Shown here: positions 1 to 7,737 of the stretch, in pieces
How the letters are laid out: every line of letters starts with the position of its first letter
Numbering within the stretch: the first letter of the stretch is position 1
Virus record (IMG/VR): IMGVR_UViG_3300021197_000100
Span: 1 to 20,537 of that record
Direction: 5' to 3' (one strand)
Origin: a virus
DNA length: 20,537 nt
Notes under the pieces: generated by a model
Database searches by the model: none
What the model was told of the DNA's origin: nothing
What the model saw: only the letters and a program-made list of their open reading frames with translations
Translations under genes and position numbers: made by a program

Positions 1-2914
1 GGCTTACAAGACCACTGCTTGTGTTCTGGTCAATAATGTAACCAAATGCGGCACTAGATTTTAAACGTAAAGCAGGATTTGTGCCAGCAACATCAACCTT
101 GTAGGTGGGCAAACTCGTCCCAATGCCTACGTTGCCTGAGTTGTCGATGCGCATACGTTCTTCTACACTACCTGATAAAGAAGTGTTAAAAGTTATATGA
201 CCATCATCTTTATTAGTTGTGTCTGACCCTGCTACAGCTATAATCCTAGCAACATCGGCCCCGTTCCACTTGAAGTTAAGCTGTGCTAGATTGTTCCCTG
301 CACCACTTCTATTAGAATCAAAATTTAAATATGGCCTATTATTGCCAGCATTCTTAATTGTAAGCCCTTTAGCATCTGCACTTGTGCTTATTTCAACGTC
401 ATCACTAGGCGAACTCGTCCCAATGCCTAACCGCTCGTCAGCACTCTTCCACACCATTTTTGGTGTCGTGCCTGTGTCCTCGTAGAAGCTGATGTCGCCT
501 GTGTCACGACCAATAGATAATGACTTGTTAGTAGAGCCAGCGGTTTTGCCGCCAATAACAACTTCACTAGAAGCATCATAAAAACTAAAATGTGCGCCAT
601 AGCCAGATGCAGAAGGGTCTTCTATTTCTAAACCCCCTGTACCGCCAATAGATAACCCATCCACAGTCAGCCCATCAGCCGTCACAGTGCCATCTACCGT
701 GAGATTACCCGTCATAGTATCGCCAGCTACTTGAACATAACGAGCATCAGACTGTGCTTCAGTGTAGTGATCTGCCAGTACAAACGTACCATAAGCTACA
801 ATGTCTACTACATCATTTACCGCTGCACCTGTAGCAAGTGTAATGCTTGTACCATTGGTGGCAGTAAAGTCTGTACCAGCTACAAGTTTAACACCGTTGA
901 GGTACACATCTACATAGCCAGTATCATAGGTAGCAGCAAAGACTGTTTGACCTGCAGTGGCAGTGTAAGTTACACGATCAGATGTACCGTTAACAGCAGA
1001 ACCAGCAGACTGCCATCCACCAGAACCATATACGTTCATGATGTTAGTAGTGTTGTTGAAGTACAAAGCACCAACGATAAGTGCATCACCATCGTTATCT
1101 ACTGTAGGTGCAGAAGACTTAGCTCCAAGGTAACGATCATCAAAGTTATCATATGATGCCGCTGCATTGGCTTCACTTGTAGATGCTGCACTAGCTGAGT
1201 TACTTGCGTTAGTCTCACTGGTAGCTGCATTGCTTTCAGATGTAGCAGCGGCAGCGGCACTGGCAGCAGCAGCAGTAGCCGAACCAAGGATACCGTCTAC
1301 ATATGTCTTAGAGGTAGCATCATTAGCATCTGTAGGAGCAGCAAGACCTGTAACTTTGTTGGAACCCATAGCAAGGTTACCAGACATAGTATCACCAGCT
1401 TTAGCTACACGAGTATCACGCTGTGTATCTACATATGCTTTAGTAGCTACGTCCTGTGCCGCTGTAGGATCACCTGCACCAGTAATCTTGTTGGTAGACA
1501 TGGCAATAGCACCAGTCATTGTACCACCAGCCAGAGGAAGCTTAGTGGCAATGCTGTTAGTTACTGTAGTGCTAAAGTCTGCGTCATCACCAAGGGCTGC
1601 AGCAAGTTCATTAAGAGTATCAAGTGTACCCGGTGCTGAATCTACAAGGTTGGATACCTGTGTATCTACATAACCTTTAGTGGCTGCATCACTAGTATTA
1701 GTAGGTGAGGTAAGGTTAGTAATGGTAGCAGTAGTACCAGCATTCATGTTCAACGTACCGTCAATAGTCACGTTGTTAAATGTTGATGTACCTGCAGAAG
1801 TTACGTTACCTGTCAGATCACCTGTAACATTCCCAGTGATTGCACCTGTTACGTTACCAGTGAGGTTACCCGTTACATTACCTGTTAGGTTACCCGTGAG
1901 TCCACCAGAGGCTGATACAGTAGTGAAAGCACCAGAGGATGCACTGGAGGCACCAATGGCTGTACCGTCAATAGAACCGCCATTAATGTCTACTGTAGCA
2001 AACGTACCCTGACCAGTTGTAGACAAAGTAGTGAAGCTACCAGCGGCAGTACCTACAGCACCGATTACAGTACCGTCAATGTTACCACCGTTAATGTCTA
2101 CAGTATTAAGTGTAGCTTGGCCTGTAGATTGAAGTGTAGTGAACTTGCCTGTTGTGTGGCTAGTAGCACCGATAGTAGCACCATCAATAGTGCCACCATT
2201 AATGTCAGCAGTAGCTGCAGTCAAGCTTGTGTTAGCGTTGAGTGTTGTGAATGTACCAGCGGCAGGAGTTGCACTACCAATTACAGAGTTATCAATAGTA
2301 CCGGAGTTAATGTCACCAGATGTAATAACTGTAGTACCTGTGGCAGCAAGGTCAACAGCATCAATATCTGCAAAGGTAGATGTACCTGTAGAAGTAACAT
2401 CACCAGTCAAGTCACCAGTAATGTCGCCTGTAACATTACCTGTCAAGTTACCTGTGATGTTAGCTACGACACCAGCAGGAGCAGTAATAACACCAGTTAC
2501 ATTCAGTGTACCTGCTACTGTAGCGTTTTCATGAACAGCCAGTGTATCAATGTAACCAATACCGTCAATGTACAAGTCTTTAAACTCAGCACCTGTAGCA
2601 CCAAGGTCAATGTCATTATCTGTAATAGGGCGGATAACACCGTCACGTACACTAATCTGTTGTACTGGAACACCGGATACTTCAACGTAGAAGTCTACAG
2701 TGTTAGCACCTGTGTTTACCTGTACTTTATTATTAGCGTCAAGGTCAGCAATAAGGGGAACGTATTCACCCTCACCTGTTGTACCGTCATGCTTGTGACC
2801 ACCAGATGCAGCAAAGGCATCACGTAGCGCATTATACTCTGCGTTAATGGGAGCAGCACGTACCGTTGCTGTAGGGATGATGTCTGCTGTAGATTGTCTT
2901 GTGTAACCTGCCAC
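1..2914 (-). CDS. Tail fibre protein (left end truncated by window)
   Basis: This is an open frame of 971 codons from a GTG start to the window edge with no stop, so the C-terminus is missing. The start is set by AGGAG seven bases upstream and by an N-terminus beginning MAGYTRQSTADIIPTA, followed by APINAEYNALRDAFA and HKHDGTTGEGEYVP, which resembles the fibre N-terminus of many marine podoviruses. Rough layout: conserved N-terminal head, residues 1-120; TGN-type tetrapeptide repeats near 150-175; four 36-residue DINGG/IDGT repeats near 190-330; a second TGN array near 335-373; YVDTQ/KAGDTM segments near 410-510; an Ala/Ser-rich coiled segment near 545-585; DARYVQVAGDTMTGNL near 725; and two GIGTS motifs near 827 and 930, typical of phage fibres ahead of a C-terminal tip. 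By family knowledge it forms a trimeric receptor-binding fibre on the virion. It follows the nozzle-like gene after three bases. Confidence in fibre identity is high; the receptor is unknown. Confidence 0.9.
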   Translation of the reverse strand, partial: MAGYTRQSTADIIPTATVRAAPINAEYNALRDAFAASGGHKHDGTTGEGEYVPLIADLDANNKVQVNTGANTVDFYVEVSGVPVQQISVRDGVIRPITDNDIDLGATGAEFKDLYIDGIGYIDTLAVHENATVAGTLNVTGVITAPAGVVANITGNLTGNVTGDITGDLTGDVTSTGTSTFADIDAVDLAATGTTVITSGDINSGTIDNSVIGSATPAAGTFTTLNANTSLTAATADINGGTIDGATIGATSHTTGKFTTLQSTGQATLNTVDINGGNIDGTVIGAVGTAAGSFTTLSTTGQGTFATVDINGGSIDGTAIGASSASSGAFTTVSASGGLTGNLTGNVTGNLTGNVTGAITGNVTGDLTGNVTSAGTSTFNNVTIDGTLNMNAGTTATITNLTSPTNTSDAATKGYVDTQVSNLVDSAPGTLDTLNELAAALGDDADFSTTVTNSIATKLPLAGGTMTGAIAMSTNKITGAGDPTAAQDVATKAYVDTQRDTRVAKAGDTMSGNLAMGSNKVTGLAAPTDANDATSKTYVDGILGSATAAAASAAAAATSESNAATSETNASNSASAASTSEANAAASYDNFDDRYLGAKSSAPTVDNDGDALIVGALYFNNTTNIMNVYGSGGWQSAGSAVNGTSDRVTYTATAGQTVFAATYDTGYVDVYLNGVKLVAGTDFTATNGTSITLATGAAVNDVVDIVAYGTFVLADHYTEAQSDARYVQVAGDTMTGNLTVDGTVTADGLTVDGLSIGGTGGLEIEDPSASGYGAHFSFYDASSEVVIGGKTAGSTNKSLSIGRDTGDISFYEDTGTTPKMVWKSADERLGIGTSSPSDDVEISTSADAKGLTIKNAGNNRPYLNFDSNRSGAGNNLAQLNFKWNGADVARIIAVAGSDTTNKDDGHITFNTSLSGSVEERMRIDNSGNVGIGTSLPTYKVDVAGTNPALRLKSSAAFGYIIDQNTSSGLVS
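1801..1912 (-). repeat. 12-bp-period array (TGN repeats), copy 2
   Basis: About eight tandem 12-base units encode tetrapeptides of form (L/V/I)TG(N/D). The array is followed in the protein by VTSAGTSTF. The same arrangement occurs upstream in the gene at 2393-2466. Confidence 0.75.
1930..2361 (-). repeat. Four tandem 108-bp repeats in tail fibre gene
   Basis: The plus-strand motif of type ccgtcaatagaaccgccatt recurs at 1965, 2073, 2181 and 2289, a spacing of exactly 108 bp each time. It encodes 36-residue units of form DINGGxIDGTxIGA...GxFTTLxxTGQxT. The units have diverged in sequence but not in length, so the period appears to be kept by structural selection, probably one beta-rich turn of the fibre shaft per unit. 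The outer boundaries are approximate. Confidence 0.85.
2393..2466 (-). repeat. 12-bp-period array (TGN/TGD repeats), copy 1
   Basis: About six tandem 12-base units encode NITGNLTGNVTGDITGDLTG, followed by DVTSTGTSTF. It is a sister of the array at 1801-1912, with the 108-bp repeats lying between them. Confidence 0.75.
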
Positions 2915-2917
2915 GGT

Positions 2918-4456
2918 TTATCTCCTGTCTGCTGTACCATATGTAATGGTAATAGCTTGAATAGTATGACTTGCACTCTGGTTATTAGTAACGTAACTAA
3001 TTGAAACAGAGTTACCTGAGCCAGACACGTTAGTTAGTTTTTTAGGTGAGGGGTTACCATCGTATATGTCACCAGCGTCATAAATTGCAGTACCATACAG
3101 TGCTGCTGCACCTTGTGTAGAGAAGTCATATGTACTGGGATTGTTAGTGTTTACGTCATCATAGTCGTATGATACACCTACAAATACTTCCGTTGTACCT
3201 TCTGACCTCAAGTAAGTATTTACACTGTAAATATTTTTACGTATCTCCGGGTCTTCCATGTAGTAATACGGAGTTTGGTACAAACTAAATATATCCTCTC
3301 CAGCAAAGGATTGTCCTCGCTCTTGGCGATATACCTTGCCAGAGTTATCACCATGTATAACATGCTCAAACTGCCCTATATAGCCAGACGCAACGCAGTT
3401 AGCTTCAATGCCAATAAGCTGACTGTACTCAAAGATACTCTGCTTATTAGCTGATTTACGTATAGCTCCAATAAGAGACAAAGAACTTTCATTCTTAAAG
3501 AAAAATCTAAACTGTGACTTTTTACGAATAACTACAATACTAATGTCTACAATATCTTCTGACAAGTAGTAATTATCAAAGATGTCTTGAATCTCTTTAG
3601 ACACAGGGGCAAGTTCAACGTCACCAATACGGTCAGTACCAGAAATAGGGCGAATGCCATCCGGCCCAAGGAACAATAGGTCACCGCCAAACTCTACCAC
3701 AGAATCCGGTGCAACACAACCCAAGTTAGATGTTACACTTTGTAATGTAAAGTTAGAAGTATTATTACCTACTAACTTTTTAATATTATTAGCACCGAAA
3801 ATAAACAATTCATTACGGAACTTTTTTATGGCGGTAATAGAGTAACCTACGTTAATAACACCTGAACCATTAGCAGGACTAAAGTCTGTAGCGTCTAACG
3901 GTGCACTAAAGTACAAGTTGTAAGGGTCTGTAGTATCACCAGCTAAGAAAATATGTGAAGCAAACTCTTCAGCAAACTTAGGACTATTAGGCGCATTAGC
4001 ATGTGTAATCTGTGTGTATGTAGTACCATCATATGTAGATGCAGGGTTCTGACCGTCTGTGAGAAGCATTACTTCACCAGCCCAGTTATAATTCACAAAC
4101 CTAATACGACTTACGTTTGTCATGTCTGGAGAGCCAGATGTAGTTACAGCATCCCAGCTATCTGTAGTGTCATTCCACTTGTGTAGATAGTTATACCCAG
4201 AACTAGGTTTTCTGCAAGCAAAAATACCATCGTGTATGTTACCATTTACGTTAACACCAAGGATAGCACCTGTACCTGTAACAGTTCCGTAATCGTTTTG
4301 AAACCCACTAATACGGCGATAACCACCAGACAAAGCAGGCTCATAATTAATCATACGAATTGCACTACCGCTAAGTGCTGCCGCCTGTGTTAAAGGGTCT
4401 ACGTTAGTAACCAACCCACCCGCACAAACTGTAACGTGTGTACTAAGCCTATCCAT
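2918..4456 (-). CDS. Tail nozzle/stabilisation-like protein (P22 gp10-like)
   Basis: A 512-residue protein rich in beta-strand and aromatic/Asp/Gly motifs. Recurrent blade-like stretches include IRFVNYNWAGEVMLLTDGQN, HIFLAGDTTDPYNLYFSAPL and DLLFLGPDGIRPISG. This looks like a beta-propeller tail protein of the P22 gp10 (packaged DNA stabilisation) or tail-tube-B type. It starts directly at the stop of the adaptor gene (TAAATG) and is followed by the fibre gene, the place expected for the protein that plugs the short tail below the adaptor. I see no signal peptide or membrane segment. The identification rests on strand pattern and gene order rather than a diagnostic motif, so the exact family is uncertain, while a structural tail role is likely. 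Confidence 0.7.
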   Translation of the reverse strand: MDRLSTHVTVCAGGLVTNVDPLTQAAALSGSAIRMINYEPALSGGYRRISGFQNDYGTVTGTGAILGVNVNGNIHDGIFACRKPSSGYNYLHKWNDTTDSWDAVTTSGSPDMTNVSRIRFVNYNWAGEVMLLTDGQNPASTYDGTTYTQITHANAPNSPKFAEEFASHIFLAGDTTDPYNLYFSAPLDATDFSPANGSGVINVGYSITAIKKFRNELFIFGANNIKKLVGNNTSNFTLQSVTSNLGCVAPDSVVEFGGDLLFLGPDGIRPISGTDRIGDVELAPVSKEIQDIFDNYYLSEDIVDISIVVIRKKSQFRFFFKNESSLSLIGAIRKSANKQSIFEYSQLIGIEANCVASGYIGQFEHVIHGDNSGKVYRQERGQSFAGEDIFSLYQTPYYYMEDPEIRKNIYSVNTYLRSEGTTEVFVGVSYDYDDVNTNNPSTYDFSTQGAAALYGTAIYDAGDIYDGNPSPKKLTNVSGSGNSVSISYVTNNQSASHTIQAITITYGTADRR

Positions 4457-5173
4457 TTAGAAGCCACTTTTTTGTGTGCTACCAAAACCGGAGCTTTGTG
4501 TGAGTGCAGTAGAGTATAGCTGTGTTGGGCTATCAACTACAAGTCGCCGCATTGCCTTTATACCAATGTTAAATTTTTGTTGGTGCATAGCTGCAGACTG
4601 TTCATTAGAGCGGAAACGCATCATGTACATCATAGCACCATCAATAATAACATGCTTAAAGCGAGTAGGTATTACGCATACATCATCTGCAAGAATTAAA
4701 TCTTCAGGATACTTCCAATAATGATACTCTACAGTATACGTTTTATCGGGTACTGGTGTAATACCAAATTTATCTTCTTGAGTTTTGTATACGTGTGTAG
4801 GTTTAGTGTAACCACTAACACCACTGCTATCATCTTTTGGACGATACATACGTAAATACATTTCATATGTTACTGCAGGTAGTACGGCAGGTTCCGAACC
4901 CTCAAAAGGTTTAAGATAAAAAGTTTCCCAATCTGCCTTTGAATAGTTATCTGGGAAATCATAAGACCCGACACCCGCAGTTAATACTTGATTATACGTG
5001 ACTAGTGTAAAAGGCCACTCTTGTGCCTCTTGCAGTATCTCACGTACCGCAGAGTTAATAGCGTCTTTAGCTGTAGCTTGAACATTACGAACACTATCAA
5101 AGTCAGAAGCATTGATAGTTACCTCGTTTAATCTACGAAGTAGTTCGTTTACAAGTGTAATGTATGTAGCCAT
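4457..5173 (-). CDS. Head-tail adaptor protein (gp4/gp11-like)
   Basis: A 238-residue protein beginning MATYITLVNELLRRLNEVTI, then a helical region with AINSAVREILQEAQEWPF and later YHYWKYPEDL. This matches the pattern of short-tail phage adaptor proteins (P22 gp4, T7 gp11 group): a helical N-terminus that docks under the portal and a Trp/Tyr-rich central domain. The C-terminus from about residue 208 is Ser/Thr/Gln/Gly-rich and looks disordered. It lies between major capsid protein and the nozzle-like gene. No good Shine-Dalgarno sequence is seen, so its expression may depend on transcription passing through the hairpin at 5200-5231. Family assignment is by resemblance. Confidence 0.75.
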   Translation of the reverse strand: MATYITLVNELLRRLNEVTINASDFDSVRNVQATAKDAINSAVREILQEAQEWPFTLVTYNQVLTAGVGSYDFPDNYSKADWETFYLKPFEGSEPAVLPAVTYEMYLRMYRPKDDSSGVSGYTKPTHVYKTQEDKFGITPVPDKTYTVEYHYWKYPEDLILADDVCVIPTRFKHVIIDGAMMYMMRFRSNEQSAAMHQQKFNIGIKAMRRLVVDSPTQLYSTALTQSSGFGSTQKSGF

Positions 5174-5199
5174 TAGTTATGCGCCAATCTATAAATACA

Positions 5200-5231
5200 G
5201 GTAAGGGGCCAGCATATAGCCAGCCCCTACC
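5200..5231 (-). terminator. GC-rich hairpin after capsid gene
   Basis: The 65-base gap after the capsid stop holds an inverted repeat. In the transcript, GGTA-GGGGC pairs with GCCCC-TTACC with one bulged T, and an inner GC/GC pair closes a TATAT loop. There is no long U tract after it. It is therefore a possible weak or partial terminator, or a processing/stability element, rather than a standard strong terminator. Confidence 0.5.
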
Positions 5232-5238
5232 GTGTTGT

Positions 5239-6309
5239 TTAGGCCAAGTTGTACTTAGCTGTGACAAGAGCTTCTGGACGAAGAATCTTGCGACCGTATA
5301 GATGCATACCACGAACAATGTCAGCGAATGAATCTGGATCACGGTAAGTTTCAGTCTTGTTGATCTGCTCGGCAGTTGCTACAGAAGAATCATGACCAGC
5401 AACAATTACACCATAGTTAGTGTTTTGGTTTGCTGTACCTGTAGTAGATGCGCCTGTGCCTACAGAAGGAAGGTTGTTTGAAACGTGTACACGGAAACCG
5501 TGGAAGTTATTCAAAACCATACCATTCTGGATGCCAGAACCACCGAAGTCTGCATTCAATAGACGTGAATCTTCATCACGAAGTACTTCCATCATCACGG
5601 GGTCAACAACGATCCAGCGACCTTGTGTCGGTACATTTTGTGCATCCAACAAACGTGCCATACGTGCAACAAGCATTGCAGGTGAGACATAAGCAGTTGG
5701 AAGTGCAGTTGCACCGGGAAGACGTGCAGCAACTGGGATAGAGTGATCCGCAGCAGAAGCTGTTGTGATGTTACCAAACGAACTTTTGATCAGCTTGTTA
5801 GCTGCCAACAATTCGTCAGAACCTGCAGCAGTATTTGCTTTAGTTCCGTTAACGGCATCATTTACTGCTCCTGCATTTGCGTGTAGTGCGGCTTGTTTAT
5901 AACCAGCCAAATAGCCAAGAACTTCTTGGTCATGTTGGTCAGCCAAACGGAAGGCAGCACGATCACTTGCAAGCGTTTGGAAATTGACGTGGCTATGAGC
6001 CTCCTCAATATCGTCTACCTTGAAAGCAAAATAGTTAGCTTTATCAACAACTAACGAGAAATCGTTATCTGTCAAGTCCTGCTGGGTAATAGTTGTACCA
6101 CGAAGATACGCAGAGACGGAAATCTCTGGTTCTTTGATGATTTTAACTGTGTCACCCATGTTGGCGATTTCGCCAAAATAATCGTTGTTAGTGATTGCGT
6201 CAACAATAGATGCCTTGCGGAATGCAAGTTGCACCTGTTTGCTGTAAATTACAGGCGAGAAGTTGCCTGAGTTCAGGTTGGTATAACCTGAAGCCTTTCC
6301 GAATGCCAT
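5239..6309 (-). CDS. Major capsid protein
   Basis: A 356-residue protein. It has a short N-terminal arm (MAFGKASGYTNLNSGNFSP), then YSKQVQLAFRKASIVDAI and NMGDTVKIIKEPEISVSAY. The central part is ANYFAFKVDDIEEAHSHVNF, with a later GRWIVVDPVMMEVLRDEDSRL and a C-terminus LYGRKILRPEALVTAKYNLA. Length, the VDDIE...A segment, the WIVVDP..M segment and the LRPEAL end fit HK97-fold capsid proteins of tailed phages. The gene has the best ribosome site in the window (AAAGGAG, seven bases before ATG), its own predicted promoter and a leader stem-loop, all consistent with the most abundant virion protein. Scaffold lies immediately upstream and tail adaptor downstream, the usual order. Confidence 0.9.
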   Translation of the reverse strand: MAFGKASGYTNLNSGNFSPVIYSKQVQLAFRKASIVDAITNNDYFGEIANMGDTVKIIKEPEISVSAYLRGTTITQQDLTDNDFSLVVDKANYFAFKVDDIEEAHSHVNFQTLASDRAAFRLADQHDQEVLGYLAGYKQAALHANAGAVNDAVNGTKANTAAGSDELLAANKLIKSSFGNITTASAADHSIPVAARLPGATALPTAYVSPAMLVARMARLLDAQNVPTQGRWIVVDPVMMEVLRDEDSRLLNADFGGSGIQNGMVLNNFHGFRVHVSNNLPSVGTGASTTGTANQNTNYGVIVAGHDSSVATAEQINKTETYRDPDSFADIVRGMHLYGRKILRPEALVTAKYNLA

Positions 6310-6475
6310 AATAATTCTCCTTTAGCATTTAGATTACAGATGCAAACTATTAATTACGTATGCGAAGGCTATGTACTACTAGGGTGCGTTCTTTAGAAAG
6401 TTGGCCGACCTTCTATTAAACGGGCCATGAGACATTAGGTTGTCCGATAGAGATTAGTATTGTTTGCTAAGTTAT

Positions 6476-6525
6476 TAATAGTGCCGGGTAACCGTAGTTG
6501 ATACCTAGCGGGGCCGACACTATTA
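6476..6525 (-). promoter_or_regulatory. 12-bp stem-loop in capsid mRNA leader
   Basis: Arms 6514-6525 and 6476-6487 pair over 12 bp (TAATAGTGTCGG with CCGGCACTATTA, one U-G wobble) around a 26-base loop that can form a further GTA/TAC stem. The predicted start of the capsid transcript is only about six bases upstream, so the mRNA would begin with this structure. Such 5' stem-loops are known to protect mRNA from decay; that role here is inferred. Confidence 0.6.
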
Positions 6526-6538
6526 CATTGTACATATA

Positions 6539-6566
6539 GTTATATCATATATAACTAAGATGTCAA
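6539..6566 (-). promoter_or_regulatory. Promoter for capsid gene (TTGACA-N16-TATAAC)
   Basis: On the minus strand there is a perfect -35 TTGACA (6561-6566), a 16-base spacer, and -10 TATAAC (6539-6544) preceded by TGA, an extended -10. CTATATG continues after the -10. The same TTGACA-N16-TAWAACTATAT pattern recurs at 20110-20137 and 20330-20357. A 9-bp inverted repeat, TAGTTATAT/ATATAACTA with a three-base loop (6537-6557), overlaps the -10. The site lies between the scaffold stop and the capsid gene. Confidence 0.7.
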
Positions 6567-6571
6567 TAGGT

Positions 6572-7441
6572 TTATCGGGCATTTCCCGACATATCGTAAA
6601 CAAATTTACCTGTACGAATAGATTCCATAATTTCATCAGAAAGGGATTCGTACTGCTGGGCAGACATTTTGTTTACTTGTGACTCAGAAAATACACCAAC
6701 TTTACTTTCAGTTTCTGGTGCATTGTTTCCGCTACGACTATTTACAGAACGAGCGGCGTCACGATTACTAGATGTTTTCTTTGCCTTGATACCCATGTCA
6801 GCTTTATACAAATCAATTGCACGAGAGGCTGAACGAGCATCACTATCATTTTCATACAGTGCATCCTGTACCCACTTGGGCTGTTCTTCTACCCATTCAT
6901 GGAACTGATCACTGTCACGAATATCACCAAAATCAGGGTGAGCCTGTAACAATTCAACTTCAGCTTTTTTACGACTAGCTTCAGCTTTCATTTCGTCAAT
7001 TTCTTTTACACGGTTTTCCAAACCTTCTGCTTGCTCACGTGCTTTTTTAATTGCAATAGTTTCTACAATAGCCGCTACGTCTGGATACTGTTCCGCCCAA
7101 GCTTCAATGTCACTATCGGACTTAGGTAGTTTAATCTCTTGCTTAGTAGATTGCTCAAGTTGACGTTCAAGTTGTTTAAACTTTTCGTCCCAAGACTTTT
7201 CTTTTTCTTGCATATGGCGTCTAAGATCACCATAGCGTTTCTTAAAACTCTTATCTTCTGCATTTACAGGTTCTTGATCGTCTTCCTGTACTGCCTCTTT
7301 AGTTTCGCCATTCTGTTCAGCAATAAGTTCGTCAAGTTCTTCTTGCTCTTGCTTACGGCGTTCTTCATTAGAGTATTTACGGTTTGCAAATGCTGCAACT
7401 TTAGGTGTCTCTACTTCACCTACAACAGTAGTATCATTCAT
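6572..7441 (-). CDS. Capsid assembly scaffolding protein
   Basis: A 289-residue, highly charged, largely helical protein. Residues 22-60 are Glu/Gln/Lys-rich, 66-105 and 128-165 look like coiled coils, and the segment HPDFGDIRDSDQFHEWVEE near 168-186 is of a kind seen in phage scaffold proteins. The C-terminus (near 255-289) contains NKMSAQQYESLSDEIMESIR, and its basic/helical end would be the expected coat-binding part. By family it guides capsid assembly and then leaves the prohead. Its position directly upstream of major capsid protein supports this. The ATG has only a weak ribosome site. Confidence 0.85.
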   Translation of the reverse strand: MNDTTVVGEVETPKVAAFANRKYSNEERRKQEQEELDELIAEQNGETKEAVQEDDQEPVNAEDKSFKKRYGDLRRHMQEKEKSWDEKFKQLERQLEQSTKQEIKLPKSDSDIEAWAEQYPDVAAIVETIAIKKAREQAEGLENRVKEIDEMKAEASRKKAEVELLQAHPDFGDIRDSDQFHEWVEEQPKWVQDALYENDSDARSASRAIDLYKADMGIKAKKTSSNRDAARSVNSRSGNNAPETESKVGVFSESQVNKMSAQQYESLSDEIMESIRTGKFVYDMSGNAR

Positions 7442-7515
7442 TTTTCAGTTCTTTCATACTGGGGCCACCGTAGCCTATGTTGGTAGGGGGATGAGTAGCC
7501 AGTCAAATTAGCGAA
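7442..7515 (-). other. 74-base gap upstream of scaffold with possible hairpin
   Basis: The gap can fold as ACTGG (499-503 in the 7400s) with CCAGT (7458-7462), and inside it CTACC (7482-7486) with GGTGG (7465-7469). The stems are short and no promoter hexamers of the kind seen elsewhere are present. It may modulate scaffold translation, but support is weak. Confidence 0.25.
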
Positions 7516-7737
7516 TTAAATACGTGCCGCTAAACCACGTTTAGGTGTAGGTTCATCTACAACTATTTCTTCATTGTACATATCCATAGATGCTATGTCC
7601 TGTCCTAGTACTTGACTCAGTACAGCACCTTCAGTAGTTCCTTCTAAAGATCGAATAACATCTTTTTGTTCTTCTTCTAAAGCGTTAAACCTAGTAGATA
7701 CTTCACCTAAGTATTGTGAGTATGTTTTTTCTGCCAT
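7516..7737 (-). CDS. Small acidic helical protein, unknown function
   Basis: A 73-residue protein beginning MAEKTYSQYLGEVSTRFNAL, with an acidic middle (ALEEEQKDVIRSLEGTTEG) and a short basic end (PKRGLAARI). Its start follows the stop of the 1193-residue gene with no gap (TAAATG), suggesting coupled translation. It lies between two head-related genes, so a virion assembly role is plausible but not shown. I do not recognise a family. Confidence 0.75.
   Translation of the reverse strand: MAEKTYSQYLGEVSTRFNALEEEQKDVIRSLEGTTEGAVLSQVLGQDIASMDMYNEEIVVDEPTPKRGLAARI

Noticed and set aside
1930-2361. CRISPR-like array
   Set aside because: The regular 108-bp period is in frame and encodes protein repeats throughout; there are no identical repeats with unrelated spacers.
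219-2827. Several plus-strand open frames of 88-236 codons
   Set aside because: All lie antisense to the continuous tail fibre frame; their Val/Ser/Cys-rich low-complexity sequence is a by-product of the repetitive fibre codons on the other strand.
4177-4196. TATAACTATC inside the nozzle-like gene as a promoter
   Set aside because: No -35 match at 15-18 bases upstream and it lies within a conserved-looking coding segment.
7436-7456. Seven-codon leader peptide (MKELKNE) overlapping the scaffold start
   Set aside because: Too short to judge and lacks a clear ribosome site; chance is as likely.
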